From positions 140,001 through 204,000 of the forward strand of contig JAJTWR010000101.1 of assembly GCA_021613335.1 (NCBI GenBank): a stretch of 64,000 bases of DNA, read 5' to 3'. The first letter of the stretch is position 1, and each line of letters opens with the position of its first letter. The position numbers and the translations under genes are program-made. The DNA comes from Whitmania pigra. Lineage: Eukaryota; Annelida; Clitellata; Hirudinida; Haemopidae. The notes under the pieces were generated by a model. That model ran no database searches. It saw only the letters and a list, made by a program, of their open reading frames with translations, and was not told the origin of the DNA. Shown here piece by piece: positions 50,921 to 62,235 of the stretch.

Positions 50921-51073
50921 TTTATATCTTGGAAGGAATGTATTGAAAGTTTTTAAAAAGACCACGTCGATTTGGAGGCGAATGAAGCAAACAATGGATT
51001 TTCAACAACTTTTATTTTTGAATAACAGTCACGCCAGCTTCTGTAGTTTCTATTCATGTCCGCATTCCGAATG
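50921..51073 (-). promoter_or_regulatory. Promoter of lectin copy 5
   Basis: TATAAA (minus) at 50926-50921 and palindrome CATTCCGAATG at 51063-51073. The palindrome is only about 50 bp from a long ATG microsatellite. Confidence 0.55.
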
Positions 51074-51120
51074 TGGAAGCATAATGCACAAAACTTGGGA
51101 GGTATTGATTGGAAGAAATA

Positions 51121-51705
<585 letters not shown>

Positions 51706-52409
51706 CTTTCAGGTAGCACATCTGACGCTATGCATATAATAAATTTAAGAAATTTGTTAGTTTTATTTTTGCTTATATCACTGCTACCCCAAGGGAACAA
51801 AAAATTAAATTTCAATGCCGCTCATAGGCCTCATATTTATTTATATTTATTTGTTTGATTATAGTCCGTTGCATGATTAAGATGATTTGGACTTTAGTTA
51901 AGGTTAGGAATTAGAAATAAGTAATGATATGTATTAGAATAATGAAAATATATTACGGTTTTTGTAGTTAGTTGTAAAGAGCGTAGATATCATATCATAG
52001 ATAGCCTAGCATTTTTGCAAATCCACCGATAAATGATGTCCACACTTGCTGGATTGCTAAGCATGGACGTCATGTCGGATAGATTTGTATATATTCTGAT
52101 TTCTCTCCTCAGGGCAGACTGGCCCGACATTCCGTGAAGAAATGCTGCACATTTTTGTATTCCTGAGGGCGCTCAAAGGCCTACTTACACAATATGGAAT
52201 AGGTTTTTCACTAATGTTCTAAACAAATTTGTAGTAACTAAATAGCAATGCAGATAAGATGAGATAATTATCAATTTTGATAATGATTCAATGAGCAATA
52301 TCATTGTTCATTGTTTTACTTTTATTAATTACTCTCCCTGAGGACCAAAATACAATTCAATTCTGAGTTTTCACAAACTACACACTAGTTCAAACCTCCA
52401 TTTTTATAT

Positions 52410-52570
52410 CTAGATGATTAGGACAATGATTAGTTCAGTCGTAATGTGTCGTGTACGAAATCCACTTGCACTGACGCAAGTGCCCTCGGGAAGGAGCGCT
52501 AATTAAATGGTTTTAAGTAGCATCTCTGACGCTATGCATGTGGCGCTATATAAATGAATAACAATTACAA
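52410..52570 (+). mobile_element. tRNA-derived SINE (family A)
   Basis: GTGTCGTGTACGAAATCCAC (B-box region), CCCTCGGGAAGGAGCGC, CTCTGACGCTATGCATGTGG, and GCGCTATATAAATGAATAAC. Close to the consensus of the family. Confidence 0.8.
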
Positions 52571-52654
52571 TCACAATTGTTTTTACATTATTTAAATAAA
52601 TTCCCCAGAAGATCTAAAAGTTCAATTTCGAATTGTCACTAATGTCCAGGCTTT

Positions 52655-52925
52655 ATTTATTTATTTGATTATAGTCCAGGTTTCTTATTATTTATTTTGT
52701 TATTTGATTATACTCCGTTGCATAACTGAGATGATTTGGACTAGTCCAAGCTTTTTTTTATTTTTTATTAACGTCCGTTGAATATCTAGATGATTAGGTT
52801 TGAACCCCGTGCTGCCATCGTGAGAGGCGCAGCCTTAAGCGTTAGGCCATGCGGGCGCACTAGTCCAGACTTGAAAGTAATGTTTTATTAACGTCCGATG
52901 CTTAACTGAGATGATTAGGACGGGG
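52655..52925. mobile_element. Cluster of SINE tails and an inverted family-B SINE
   Basis: Several nested copies of the tail TTATTTGATTATAGTCC...GCATAACTGAGATGATTTGG surround a family-B SINE (52862-52760, minus) whose head is GCCCGCATGGCCTAACGCTT. The cluster suggests a preferred insertion region. The rest of 51.7-53.7 kb is spacer without genes. Confidence 0.65.
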
Positions 52926-53694
52926 TCCAGACTTCCTTACCCATCGCTTACTTATTCAGAATTTTACCAGCGAATCAAGGATGTTTTTCCTGGATACCGA
53001 AAAACTTCATTTCAAAGTCAACAAAGATAATATTTTACACCAGTTATTTTTATAGCTGACGCAAAATTTTTTATACTCGATTCTAGAGCATGCAACGTAG
53101 TGTTAAATTTAAATTTAAAAAATAAATGTTTGGTGTCCTGGTGAGCAGTTACTTAAAATACTTTTGTTATTTCAACACACTAAATTAAATAGCGAGAAGT
53201 TGATCGTAGATTAATTTTCCAATTTTAAAATGTTATTGATAAGAAATCTAATGGTTATTTTACCAGCAACAATGAAACAGATTATTAATCACTCAAATAT
53301 GATCATAAACACACCGTCTATTTCCCCAAATTAAACTGATAATTAAAAAATTATCATGAACAATTCAGGTTTGAATTCGTTTATTTTCAAAAAACTATAT
53401 TCAAATAGCCAAAAAAAAATCACACCAAAAAAAGATTCACAAATTCATTAATGAACTATCCCAAGGGAATTAATTCCCGTCTAGGGGATAGGTTGTTTCA
53501 ATTTGACAAATTTAAAGGGGCGTTTGAAAGGGCTTTTTGCATATATATAAACTTCTAATGGTAACGACAGGTGAAAATTAATAGCAACAACTGAGAGACG
53601 ATGAATAATCGGAATAATGAATAAGCGATGTAATCAACGAGGAAAAAACCAGGATAATAAAATGAATGATAAGGTGGAAATGTGGATAACAGGT

Positions 53695-54590
53695 TCAACA
53701 GGTGGATAGAATGTGTTTTTTAAGATGGGATTTAAATAGTGAGGAACTGTTTAGAGAAACAAGGGACGACGGCAGAGAGGAGAACAAGAGTGGACCTTTG
53801 CAACATATGGAGAATTTTTTGAAGGTGGTACGGGAAAATTCAGATCTCAATTGATTGGATGATCTAAGATTGTAAGAGTGGACATCTGATGATTTGAAAA
53901 ACATATTATTAAAGGATGGAGGCAGCAAGTTATGTTCATAATTGTATATGAAGAGGCAAGTTTGGAATTTATTGATCTGATATATATTTAGAAGTCCATT
54001 TGAAATAAAAAAGTCCTTTGTATGGGCACGTGGATGGAGACGAAATATAGTACGAATTATTCTTTTTTGGAGTGTAAGTAAGTGGATAAGTTTAGAGGGA
54101 TAGGTAGAGGCCCAGGCGATATTACAATAGATGAGATAAGGATATATTAAAGAATAACAAATGAAGAGACCCTTGCCAATGTTTTTTGAAATTTTGGAGG
54201 CAACGTAATTGATATGCAAAAACCAGTTTAATCTATCATCGATAATAATGCCGAGGAATTTGGTAGAGGTGACATGTTTAATCTGTAAGTTGTTGATGCA
54301 AGGTTGAATACTATGGGTTCTGTCCTTATTTTTTGAGCAAAACAGCATAAAATTTGTCTTGTCGACATTTAAAGATAACTTATTGGCGCGAAACCAAGTG
54401 TCAACATTAAATTTTGTTAACTCCCTATTGATGCTGATAATTAAGTCATTGAGATTTTTGCCAGAAGCAAATACATTTGTATCGTCTGCGAATAATAAAA
54501 ATGTAAGTAAAGATGATGAGTTATGTAAATCGTTAATATAAATTATGAATAGCAAGGGGCCAAGAATAGACCCTTGAGGAATAATAATTT
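53695..54590 (-). mobile_element. 5'-truncated LINE with open reverse-transcriptase frame
   Basis: The minus strand is open from about 54590 to 53695, with no stop within it. It encodes the C-terminal half of a LINE reverse transcriptase: PQGSILGPLLFIIYINDLH, then LLFADDTNVFASGKNL (the catalytic F-A-D-D box), NKLSLNVDKTNFMLF, KFLGIIIDDRLNW, and a C-terminal region with LLTLQKRIIRTIFRLHPRAH. The endonuclease and the RT fingers are missing, as in 5'-truncated insertions. The lack of stops suggests a recent insertion. Jockey/CR1-like by motif order; the exact clade is not determined. Confidence 0.85.
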
Positions 54591-55189
54591 TTTTTCATGA
54601 AACCACGTTTTAATTTTTAATTTGGTTAAATTACTGCTCCCATAGGGGACAAAAAATTTTATGTTGCACTGGAACATTAAGAATGTTCGTAACAGGTTTC
54701 CTAATGCCAACTTATTTAGAATATTACTTGCAAATCAAAGAGATTATTTTACAAATCACGATTTCAAAAAAATGTGACTGTAGGAACATGTGAAATTTTA
54801 AATTTCCTACTTTTGAAATTAAATAATATGAAAACTAAATTTAATAAATCAATAAAATTTTGTTTCTGCATGACCAGTTGGGTTTTCCACCACCACCAAA
54901 AAATTAATTATTAATTTAATAGTAATACAAAGAATTTAAGTCTCTAATAAATAACAGACATATTAATTTTACATATTAATATTTGTTGTTATAATAAAAA
55001 CGTTTTGAAAGGAAACTTTCTTATAAATATCACATGTTTAAATTGTTAAATACAATTGTTTTTAAGGTTTACACCAAGCAAAGGATCCAAAATATTTAGA
55101 GATCAAAGAACCATTAAATCTTAAATTGAAGGTGCAGCAACTTTTTTTTTACTTTTTGTGAAGCTCAAAAACAAATGTGAACGCCACCA

Positions 55190-55190
55190 C

Positions 55191-55222
<32 letters not shown>
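55190..55222. repeat. (ATC)n tract
   Basis: A short CATCATCAT tract followed by AGCGGCAGCAGCAACC. A near-identical segment, with the same flanks, is at 22390-22450, showing that the spacers before copies 1 and 6 are duplicates. Confidence 0.8.
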
Positions 55223-55624
55223 GCGGCAGCAGCAACCACAACAACATGATAATCGTCATTGTTTGTAGGAATCGACCGGGGAAAGTTTTACCCATGATTT
55301 ACAGGCAGTATTCCGAAGAAGTAAGCAACAAGTAACAAGTGTTCTCGTCGTTGAATTCATGGACCCATGGAGGGTCAATGGTTTAAATAAAAATAAAACA
55401 AACAGGTTTCTTAAACATGTTACGAAGCACTTGCTTTCAATTTAAGTTGCATGAGGTATATTTCACTGTCATGAGACGGACTATTTTCAAAGTTTAAATA
55501 ATTTTAATTTATTTGAATTTTAATAGAAATAACTTATTTATTTATTGATTCCCTTAACAAAATATGTTATCTTTTGCTCCTCGAGCAATTAATTCTAAAA
55601 ACTTATATTATATAAAAATTATAC

Positions 55625-55892
55625 AAAAAATGTATTAAAAAGAGTTGTTAATATTATCATTAAGAAATCTAATAGCTCGCTTATGATGTAAAGTCATTCG
55701 ATAAGCTATGTTAAATTCCAAATCCAAATCAAACTCTTTCTTGCAAACAAGGCGACAGGAACTCAGGGAATGATCAAAAGAAACAATTGGAGGAAAACTT
55801 TGCAGAAACACTCGATTTGCAGGCAGTATTCTGAATAAGTTAGCACAGGTAAGGAGGCTAAAGTCTTTTTTTATGCAAATGACTATAACCAA
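55625..55892 (-). repeat. Dispersed spacer repeat R
   Basis: Repeat R copy with an 85-codon open frame (LLTCANLFRILPANRVF; FDLDLEFNIAYRMTLHHKRA). It has the same orientation relative to the following lectin gene as before copies 1-3. Confidence 0.6.
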
Positions 55893-56215
55893 ATAAATAA
55901 ATAAGAGGCTAAAGTCTAAAGGGCTATAATCAAATAAATAATAATAATGAGGCTAAAGTCGCAAACTATTCAAAATCATATTTGTTATGCAACGGACTAT
56001 AATTAAATAAAAAAGCGACCTAACTACTGATCGAGTAAATATGATAAAAAGCTAAAATTCAAAATATCTTGGATATAATGTAAATTTAAACAAAATAAAA
56101 ACAAAATTTTTTAACATGTTGATATACACATATACAAAATAACTGAATATCAAACATATTTAATGTTGTTACAAATGCTGTCTCCAAGAGAAAATTTATT
56201 TTAATCAATACCAAA

Positions 56216-56437
56216 ACATTCGGAATGTGGCCGTAGAAACCATTGAAGCTGGCATGATCGATATTCAAAATTAAAGGTTGTTGCAAATCCATTGTTTGCT
56301 TCGTTCGTCTTCAAATCGATGTTTCCTTTCTAATCATCTTCAGTACACTCCTTTTAAGCTATTTGTTATAAAAGTCTGAAACTTCTGATGAGTTATTTTG
56401 AAATTTCAGGCCATAAAATCACTTTTATATTTTAAAA
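56216..56437 (+). promoter_or_regulatory. Promoter of lectin copy 6
   Basis: Palindrome ACATTCGGAATGT at 56216-56228 and TATAAA at 56367-56372, 71 nt before the ATG. Confidence 0.6.
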
Positions 56438-57809
56438 ATGAAATTCAGATTATTAACAGCTTTACTCATTTACAACCTCGTGAATAATTCAGAATCCAAT
56501 TTCAGAAGCACATTTCAGATGACACTCGATTGTTACGGCAAACCAGGATGTGCTTTGGACCTTCCATCTTCAGTTGAAACAGGAGTAAAAACCAAAAGCT
56601 GGTGTGCAATGATTTGCAAGATTCAGATGAACTGCACGAGCTTCAGCTACATTGAAAATAATAAAACATGCCAGTTGTTTCGCTTCCTTCCCTTCAAGAT
56701 CATGTCCTATCCTAAATGTTACAACTACTATGTGAGTTTTAGTTTGATTTGCATATTTTGACAAATTGTACTTTTGGATTCTTTTTGGTTTTTATGAAAA
56801 TAAATAAATGAAATAAACTGATAAGATTGACATTGTTACATTAATGTCTTCTTTGTAGATGCCTTCAAGGATCGTTTTGCCAAGTAAACTTAGTTTGCAG
56901 TAAATTATTTACTTATTAAGAAGAAAAAAAGATTAATAAAATGCGCATTTAATTTAAAATAATATTTTTAATAAATTGAATAAATTATTAATTTCGAATT
57001 TCAGCAAACGGAAATCTTGCCTCAAAAAGACAAACATGTCAGAGTTCAACAAATGCAGTTCCTAAGGGTAAACTCTCGTCCTGGCTGGCAGTGGATGATT
57101 TTATTGGAGCTTCTATTTGGATGGCACAATGTGCTCAAACTAAGGATCCTGACGGAGGAGAAAACTGGTTCATGGTGGATTTGAGGCAAACTGTTAGCGT
57201 CAGTCGCGTCCGAGTTTTCACGTTTTCCTCAGCCTGTAGGTTTTTAGATGTGGTTCTTCATTTGATTAACTAAGATTATTTAGATCAAATTGGTACAACT
57301 GTTAATGTTAATGTTAAAACATTTATAGAAATTCAAATGCGTCGTAAAGTTATTTTATGGGCTGTGAAGTAATTTCTACGATGAATTAGAACACTAACAG
57401 TTCATGTTATCGAAATATAGACGCAAATTAATATAATGCCAAATTTTCGTTAAACATTTTAATTGAGAAAATAACTTGCTAGTTATAATTAGAAATGACA
57501 AAAATGTATATAGAGAATTTAGCATTTATTTTCAAAATACAAATATTCACATTTTAAGCTAAAGAATTTGAGAGATACCTCAACCTGATCATTGGTCTCA
57601 CCAATGATTCTTGGCTCGTAAAGAGACCAGTAAGAAACACCTATCCTTTGTGTGGAATCTACCCTAAAACACCGAGTTATAGTTCCTGGATTGATGTCAG
57701 TTGTTCTACCAATAGAGCACAACCAGTGAGATACGTCATTGTCCAACAAACTCCAGTCAACTTGTCCACTGGTGGACGCTTGAGTCTGTGCCAAGTTCAA
57801 GTCTTTTAA
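56438..57809 (+). CDS. Secreted PAN + F5/8C lectin, copy 6
   Basis: Exons are 56438-56731, 56859-56883, 57005-57239 and 57575-57809 (stop TAA), with perfect GT-AG borders and phases. The 262-residue protein begins MKFRLLTALLIYNLVNNSES and has CYGKPGCALDL, WCAMICKIQMNC, DPDGGENWFMVDLRQTV, KRPVRNTYPLCGIYP and the end LSLCQVQVF. It is closest to copies 1-3. Its upstream 3 kb resembles the upstream region of copy 1, so these two ends of the array are probably products of one segmental duplication. No defect is visible. Confidence 0.82.
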
Positions 57810-58427
57810 AGAATTTGAAAGTTGAAGATTGAAATTGAATCGATTTTCTTGGAATTTCCAAACTGACATTTTATGACTCGGTTGTGAGACACAAAATCTC
57901 GGCAACTTTATTTCCTGAAATCTTCTAAAATAATTCTCAGTTTTGTTGTAAGGTTTAGTTGATATATTTCTTACAATTACCTTCATTCACCATATATTCT
58001 TTTGTTATAACCTTTTTAATCATAATCATAATCGTCATCATCATTTTGCAGATTATTGATTCATCCATGTTTACTTCTTCATGCATGGATAAGATGTCAT
58101 TTTGCATCAGTTGAGCAACAACATTTATTCGGATGTTATGATTTTGTGATTTGGATTTCTTTGTTTTTTCCTTTTGCAGTGACTTTCAAAATTTAAGTAA
58201 ACTTCAGTAATGCCAAATCATTTCCAATTTCTTTAATAAAGCAGTTAATCAAAAATAATAACAACTAATTAAACTATTGCATTGATATTTAATTATTACA
58301 AATTTGTTTAAAACATTAGTGAAAAACCTATTCTAAGTTAAACAGCATTTTAAGGTTTTAAAACAAAATATATTATCATATATCTCTGATGAGACAATTA
58401 TTGGCCCAAAATACATATGTATTGTTG

Positions 58428-58514
58428 TTATTATTATTATTATTATATTATTATTATTATGATTATTATTATTATTATTATTATTATTAGGATTATTATT
58501 ATTATTATTATATT

Positions 58515-58582
<68 letters not shown>

Positions 58583-58583
58583 G

Positions 58584-58620
<37 letters not shown>

Positions 58621-58666
58621 TTATTATATTATTAGTATTATTATTAGATTATTATTATGATTATTA

Positions 58667-58735
<69 letters not shown>

Positions 58736-58765
58736 ATTATTATATTATTATTATTATTATTATTA

Positions 58766-58800
<35 letters not shown>

Positions 58801-58951
58801 TATTATATTATTATTTTATTATTATTATTATTATATTATTATTATTATTATTATTATTATATTATTATTTTATTATTATTATTATTATTATTTTATTATT
58901 ATTATTATTATTATTCTTATTATTATTATTATTATATTATTATTATTATTA

Positions 58952-59019
<68 letters not shown>
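58428..59019. repeat. (ATT)n microsatellite, ~590 bp
   Basis: Long ATT tract with frequent one-base deletions (ATATT) and AGT/GATT variants. It is preceded by the conserved flank ATTATTGGCCCAAAATA seen after copies 1, 2 and 7. Confidence 0.97.
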
Positions 59020-59022
<3 letters not shown>

Positions 59023-59680
59023 ACTTTGTCATGCGTATAGAACGATTCCTAAGAAGGTGGCCATTGGAGACAAGGGGATTTGCTCATTTGCGATGCCAAG
59101 TCTGATGCTGGCCTCGATCCTCTTGATCACAGTCATAAAAATAAATAACATGGTTGATAGCTAATTCTAAAGCTGAAGTTTCACTTTAAGTACATTCTTC
59201 CACAGAAACACCTTTACTTTAATTGCTAGGCGGGAACTGAAACTCGCCCAAATTGATTGATGCGGTCATTCAGTGCAAGGCTGCAGATATCATGTTTTTG
59301 TTTTCGCCCTTCGTTGTGGATTTGAAAACAATTGCAAGTCTCTTATGCATATTGCAACGTTAATTTAGGTAGTGATAATAATAAACAAAAATAATAAAAA
59401 TAACAATAATAACTTATTCCATGTATCTGGGTGAGACTTGGCAACTTCGAATGAATGTCTGTTTTGAGCAGAGTTTGAACTTTTAATGAAAATATTATTA
59501 AGAAGAATGTGTTACATTTATGATCAAACCATCATGCCAGTAGTATCCAATTAGTTATAAAATTAAATTTAATTTAATTTAAAATAATTTCTAATTACAA
59601 AGTTAACAACTACATGTACCAATAACAATGGCAAATTTAATAATAAATTACATAAATAAAAAATTATTATTTACATTAAT
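59020..59680. other. Spacer
   Basis: No exon, repeat array or element end recognised. Confidence 0.4.
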
Positions 59681-59739
59681 AATTTTTGATAGTAATTAAT
59701 AATAATATTCGTTATGAAATTAAAAGGTTAAGAAATGAA

Positions 59740-59997
59740 CAACGACCGTATTCAGTTTTTTGTCAAAATATTTTCACACACGGGTTCAAAAACTGGTTAA
59801 TGTTGAAACGTTGTTTACAAAAAAAGATATCTGAATCGAAACGCCAGCAATTCTGGCGACAGGGAACAAATACTTCCGCATTTAAACATTTTTGTTTAAT
59901 TCGTGAAACAACTGAATCTACAACAGCAGAAACTACAACTCAGTTGATGTCCATACTTCCTGGATTGCTAAGATGTCCAGACTTAAATAATGGTTAA
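59740..59997 (+). pseudogene. hAT (zinc-finger MYM/TTF-like) transposase N-terminal fragment
   Basis: The frame YSVFCQNIFTHGFKNWLMLK, then ISESKRQQFWRQ, resembles the TTF-type zinc-finger region (F...GF.NW......H) found at the N-terminus of hAT and ZMYM1-like proteins. The rest is missing. The end (SILPGLLRCPD) overlaps a repeat shared with 52.03 kb. A remnant only. Confidence 0.4.
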
Positions 59998-60184
59998 AAT
60001 TTAAAGTAAAATTTTAAATATGCACGAAGTACATAGTATATAAAAAATAGTATATATAATATATAATAGTATATATAATATACTATTTATAAATAATATA
60101 ATATCAAGCATGTTGTTAAAATGGCGTCTCCGAGAGAAAATTTATTTTAATTAATACCATATAACTTTTGAGCATTATGCTTCC

Positions 60185-60382
60185 ACATTCGTAATGTGGC
60201 CGTCCATAGAAACTATTGAAGCTGGCATGATCCATATTCAAAATTAAAGGTTGTTGCAAATCCATTGTTTGCCTCGTTCGTCTGCAAATCGACGTTTCCT
60301 TTCTAAACACCCCCTATAAAAGTCTGAGAACATTGAGGCACAATTATATTTTTAGGCCATTTTACATTTATACATTTATAAA
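60185..60382 (+). promoter_or_regulatory. Promoter of lectin copy 7
   Basis: Palindrome with one mismatch, ACATTCGTAATGT, at 60185-60197, and TATAAA at 60315-60320, 68 nt before the ATG. Confidence 0.55.
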
Positions 60383-61773
60383 ATGATTATCAGCAGATTA
60401 TTAATAACTTTACTTAGTTGCAACCTCATGAATATTTCAGAATGTAATATCAGAAACACATTTCAGATGACACTCGATTGTTACGTCAAACCAGGATGTG
60501 CTTTGGACCTTCCATCTTCAGTTGAAACAGGAGTAGAAACCAAAATCTGGTGTGCAATGATTTGCAAGATTCAGATGAACTGCACGAGCTTCAACTACTT
60601 GGAAAATAATAAAACATGTCAGTTGTTTCAATACCTTCCCTTCAAGATCACGTCTTATCCTAAATGTTACAACTACTATGTGAGTTTCAGTTTGATTTGC
60701 AGATTTTGACGAATTGATTCTTTCGAAATGTTCTTTCGAAATAAATAAATGAAATAAACTGAAAAGAGTTACATTGATGTCTTCTTTGTAGATGCCTTTA
60801 AGGATCGTCTTGCCAAGTACACTTTGTTTTGCAGTAAATTATTTAATTATTAAGAAGAAATAAAGATTAATAAAATACTCATTTACTTTAAAGAACATTT
60901 TTGCTAAATTAAATAAATTATTAATATCGAAATTCAGCTAACGGAAATTTTGCCGTAAAAAGACAAACATGTCAGAGTTCAACAGCTGGAGTTTCTATGG
61001 GCAACCTCTGGTCATGGCTGGCAGTGGATGATTTGCATGGATCTTCTATTTGGATGGCACAATGTGCTCATACTAAAAATCCTGACGGTGGAGAAAACTG
61101 GTTCATGGTGGATTTGAGGCAAACCGTGAGCATCAAGCTCGTCCGCATTTTGACGTTTGCGGCAAATTGTAGGTTTTTAGATGTGGTTCTTTATTTAATT
61201 AATTAAGATTATTTAGATCAAATTGGTCTAACTGTTAATGCTAATGTTAAAACATTTATAGAAATTCAAATGCGTCATAAAGTTATTTTATGGGCTGTGG
61301 AATATATTTGTGTTTAAGTTATAAAGTAATTTCTACGATGAATTAAAACATTCACAGTACAGGCCATCAAAATATAAACGCAAATTAATATAATGCCAAA
61401 TTTTCGGTAAACATTTTAATTGAAAAAATAACTTGCTAATTATCATTAGTGAAGAAATTACAAAAATGTATATATAAAGGATTTAGAATTTATTTTCAAA
61501 GAACAAAAATTCACATTTGAAGCTAATGAATATGTGAGATACCTGAACCTGATCATTGGTCTCACCAATGATTCTTGGCTTGTAAAGAGACCAGTAAGAA
61601 ACACCTATCCTTTGTGTGGAATCTAATCTAAAATACCAAGTTCTGGTTTCTGGATTGAAGTCAGTTGTTCTACCAAAGGAGCACGACCAGTGAGATACGT
61701 CATTGTCCAACAAACTCCACTCAACTCGCCCTGGGGTGGACAGTTGTGTCTGTGTGAAGTTCAAGTCTTTTAA
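60383..61773 (+). CDS. Secreted PAN + F5/8C lectin, copy 7
   Basis: Exons are 60383-60679, 60792-60816, 60938-61172 and 61539-61773 (stop TAA), with the same phases as copy 1. The 263-residue protein starts MIISRLLITLLSCNLMNISE and has CYVKPGCALDL (Gly to Val) and IWCAMICKIQMNC. The F5/8C domain has NPDGGENWFMVDLRQTVSIK, then LVRILTFAANC, and ends LCEVQVF. In the SIKLVR..TFAANC block and the longer signal peptide it groups with copy 4, which is on the opposite strand far away. The downstream region is rearranged: the usual 3'UTR is interrupted by a second fragment of exon 4. Confidence 0.8.
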
Positions 61774-62022
61774 AGATTTTGAAAGTTGAAAATTGAAGTT
61801 GAATCGATTTTCTTGGAATTTCCAAACTGACATTTTATGACGCGGTTGTGACAAACAAAATATTGGAAAACATTTTTTTCTGGGATTTTTTTCTCAGGTT
61901 TGATGATTGGTTTAATTGATATATTCTTACAATCACCAACATTCACTCTAGGTTCTGTTGTATAATCTTTATAATCATAAACGTCATCGTCCTCGTTATC
62001 TTCTTGATTTTTCCTCGTTTCA

Positions 62023-62085
62023 GTGGACAAGTTGACTGGAGTTTGTTGGACAATGACGTATCTCACTGGTTGTGCTCCATTGGTG
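62023..62085 (-). pseudogene. Fragment of lectin exon 4
   Basis: The minus strand repeats about 60 nt of exon 4, from CCAATGGAGCACAACCAGTG to TCAACTTGTCCACTG. It sits 250 bp after copy 7, in the opposite orientation, and joins a GATGGTGATGATG tract (62079-62175) exactly where similarity ends. Confidence 0.75.
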
Positions 62086-62101
62086 ATGGTGATGGTGATG
62101 G

Positions 62102-62159
<58 letters not shown>

Positions 62160-62176
62160 TGATGATGATGATGACT
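62085..62176. repeat. (GATG)n / (GAT)n microsatellite
   Basis: GGTGAT then GAT repeats. It is followed by an inverted SINE tail at about 62195-62235. Confidence 0.95.
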
Positions 62177-62235
62177 AATTTAAATTTCTTTATTTTTTTA
62201 TTTATAGTCCATTGCATAACTGAGATGATTTGTGT

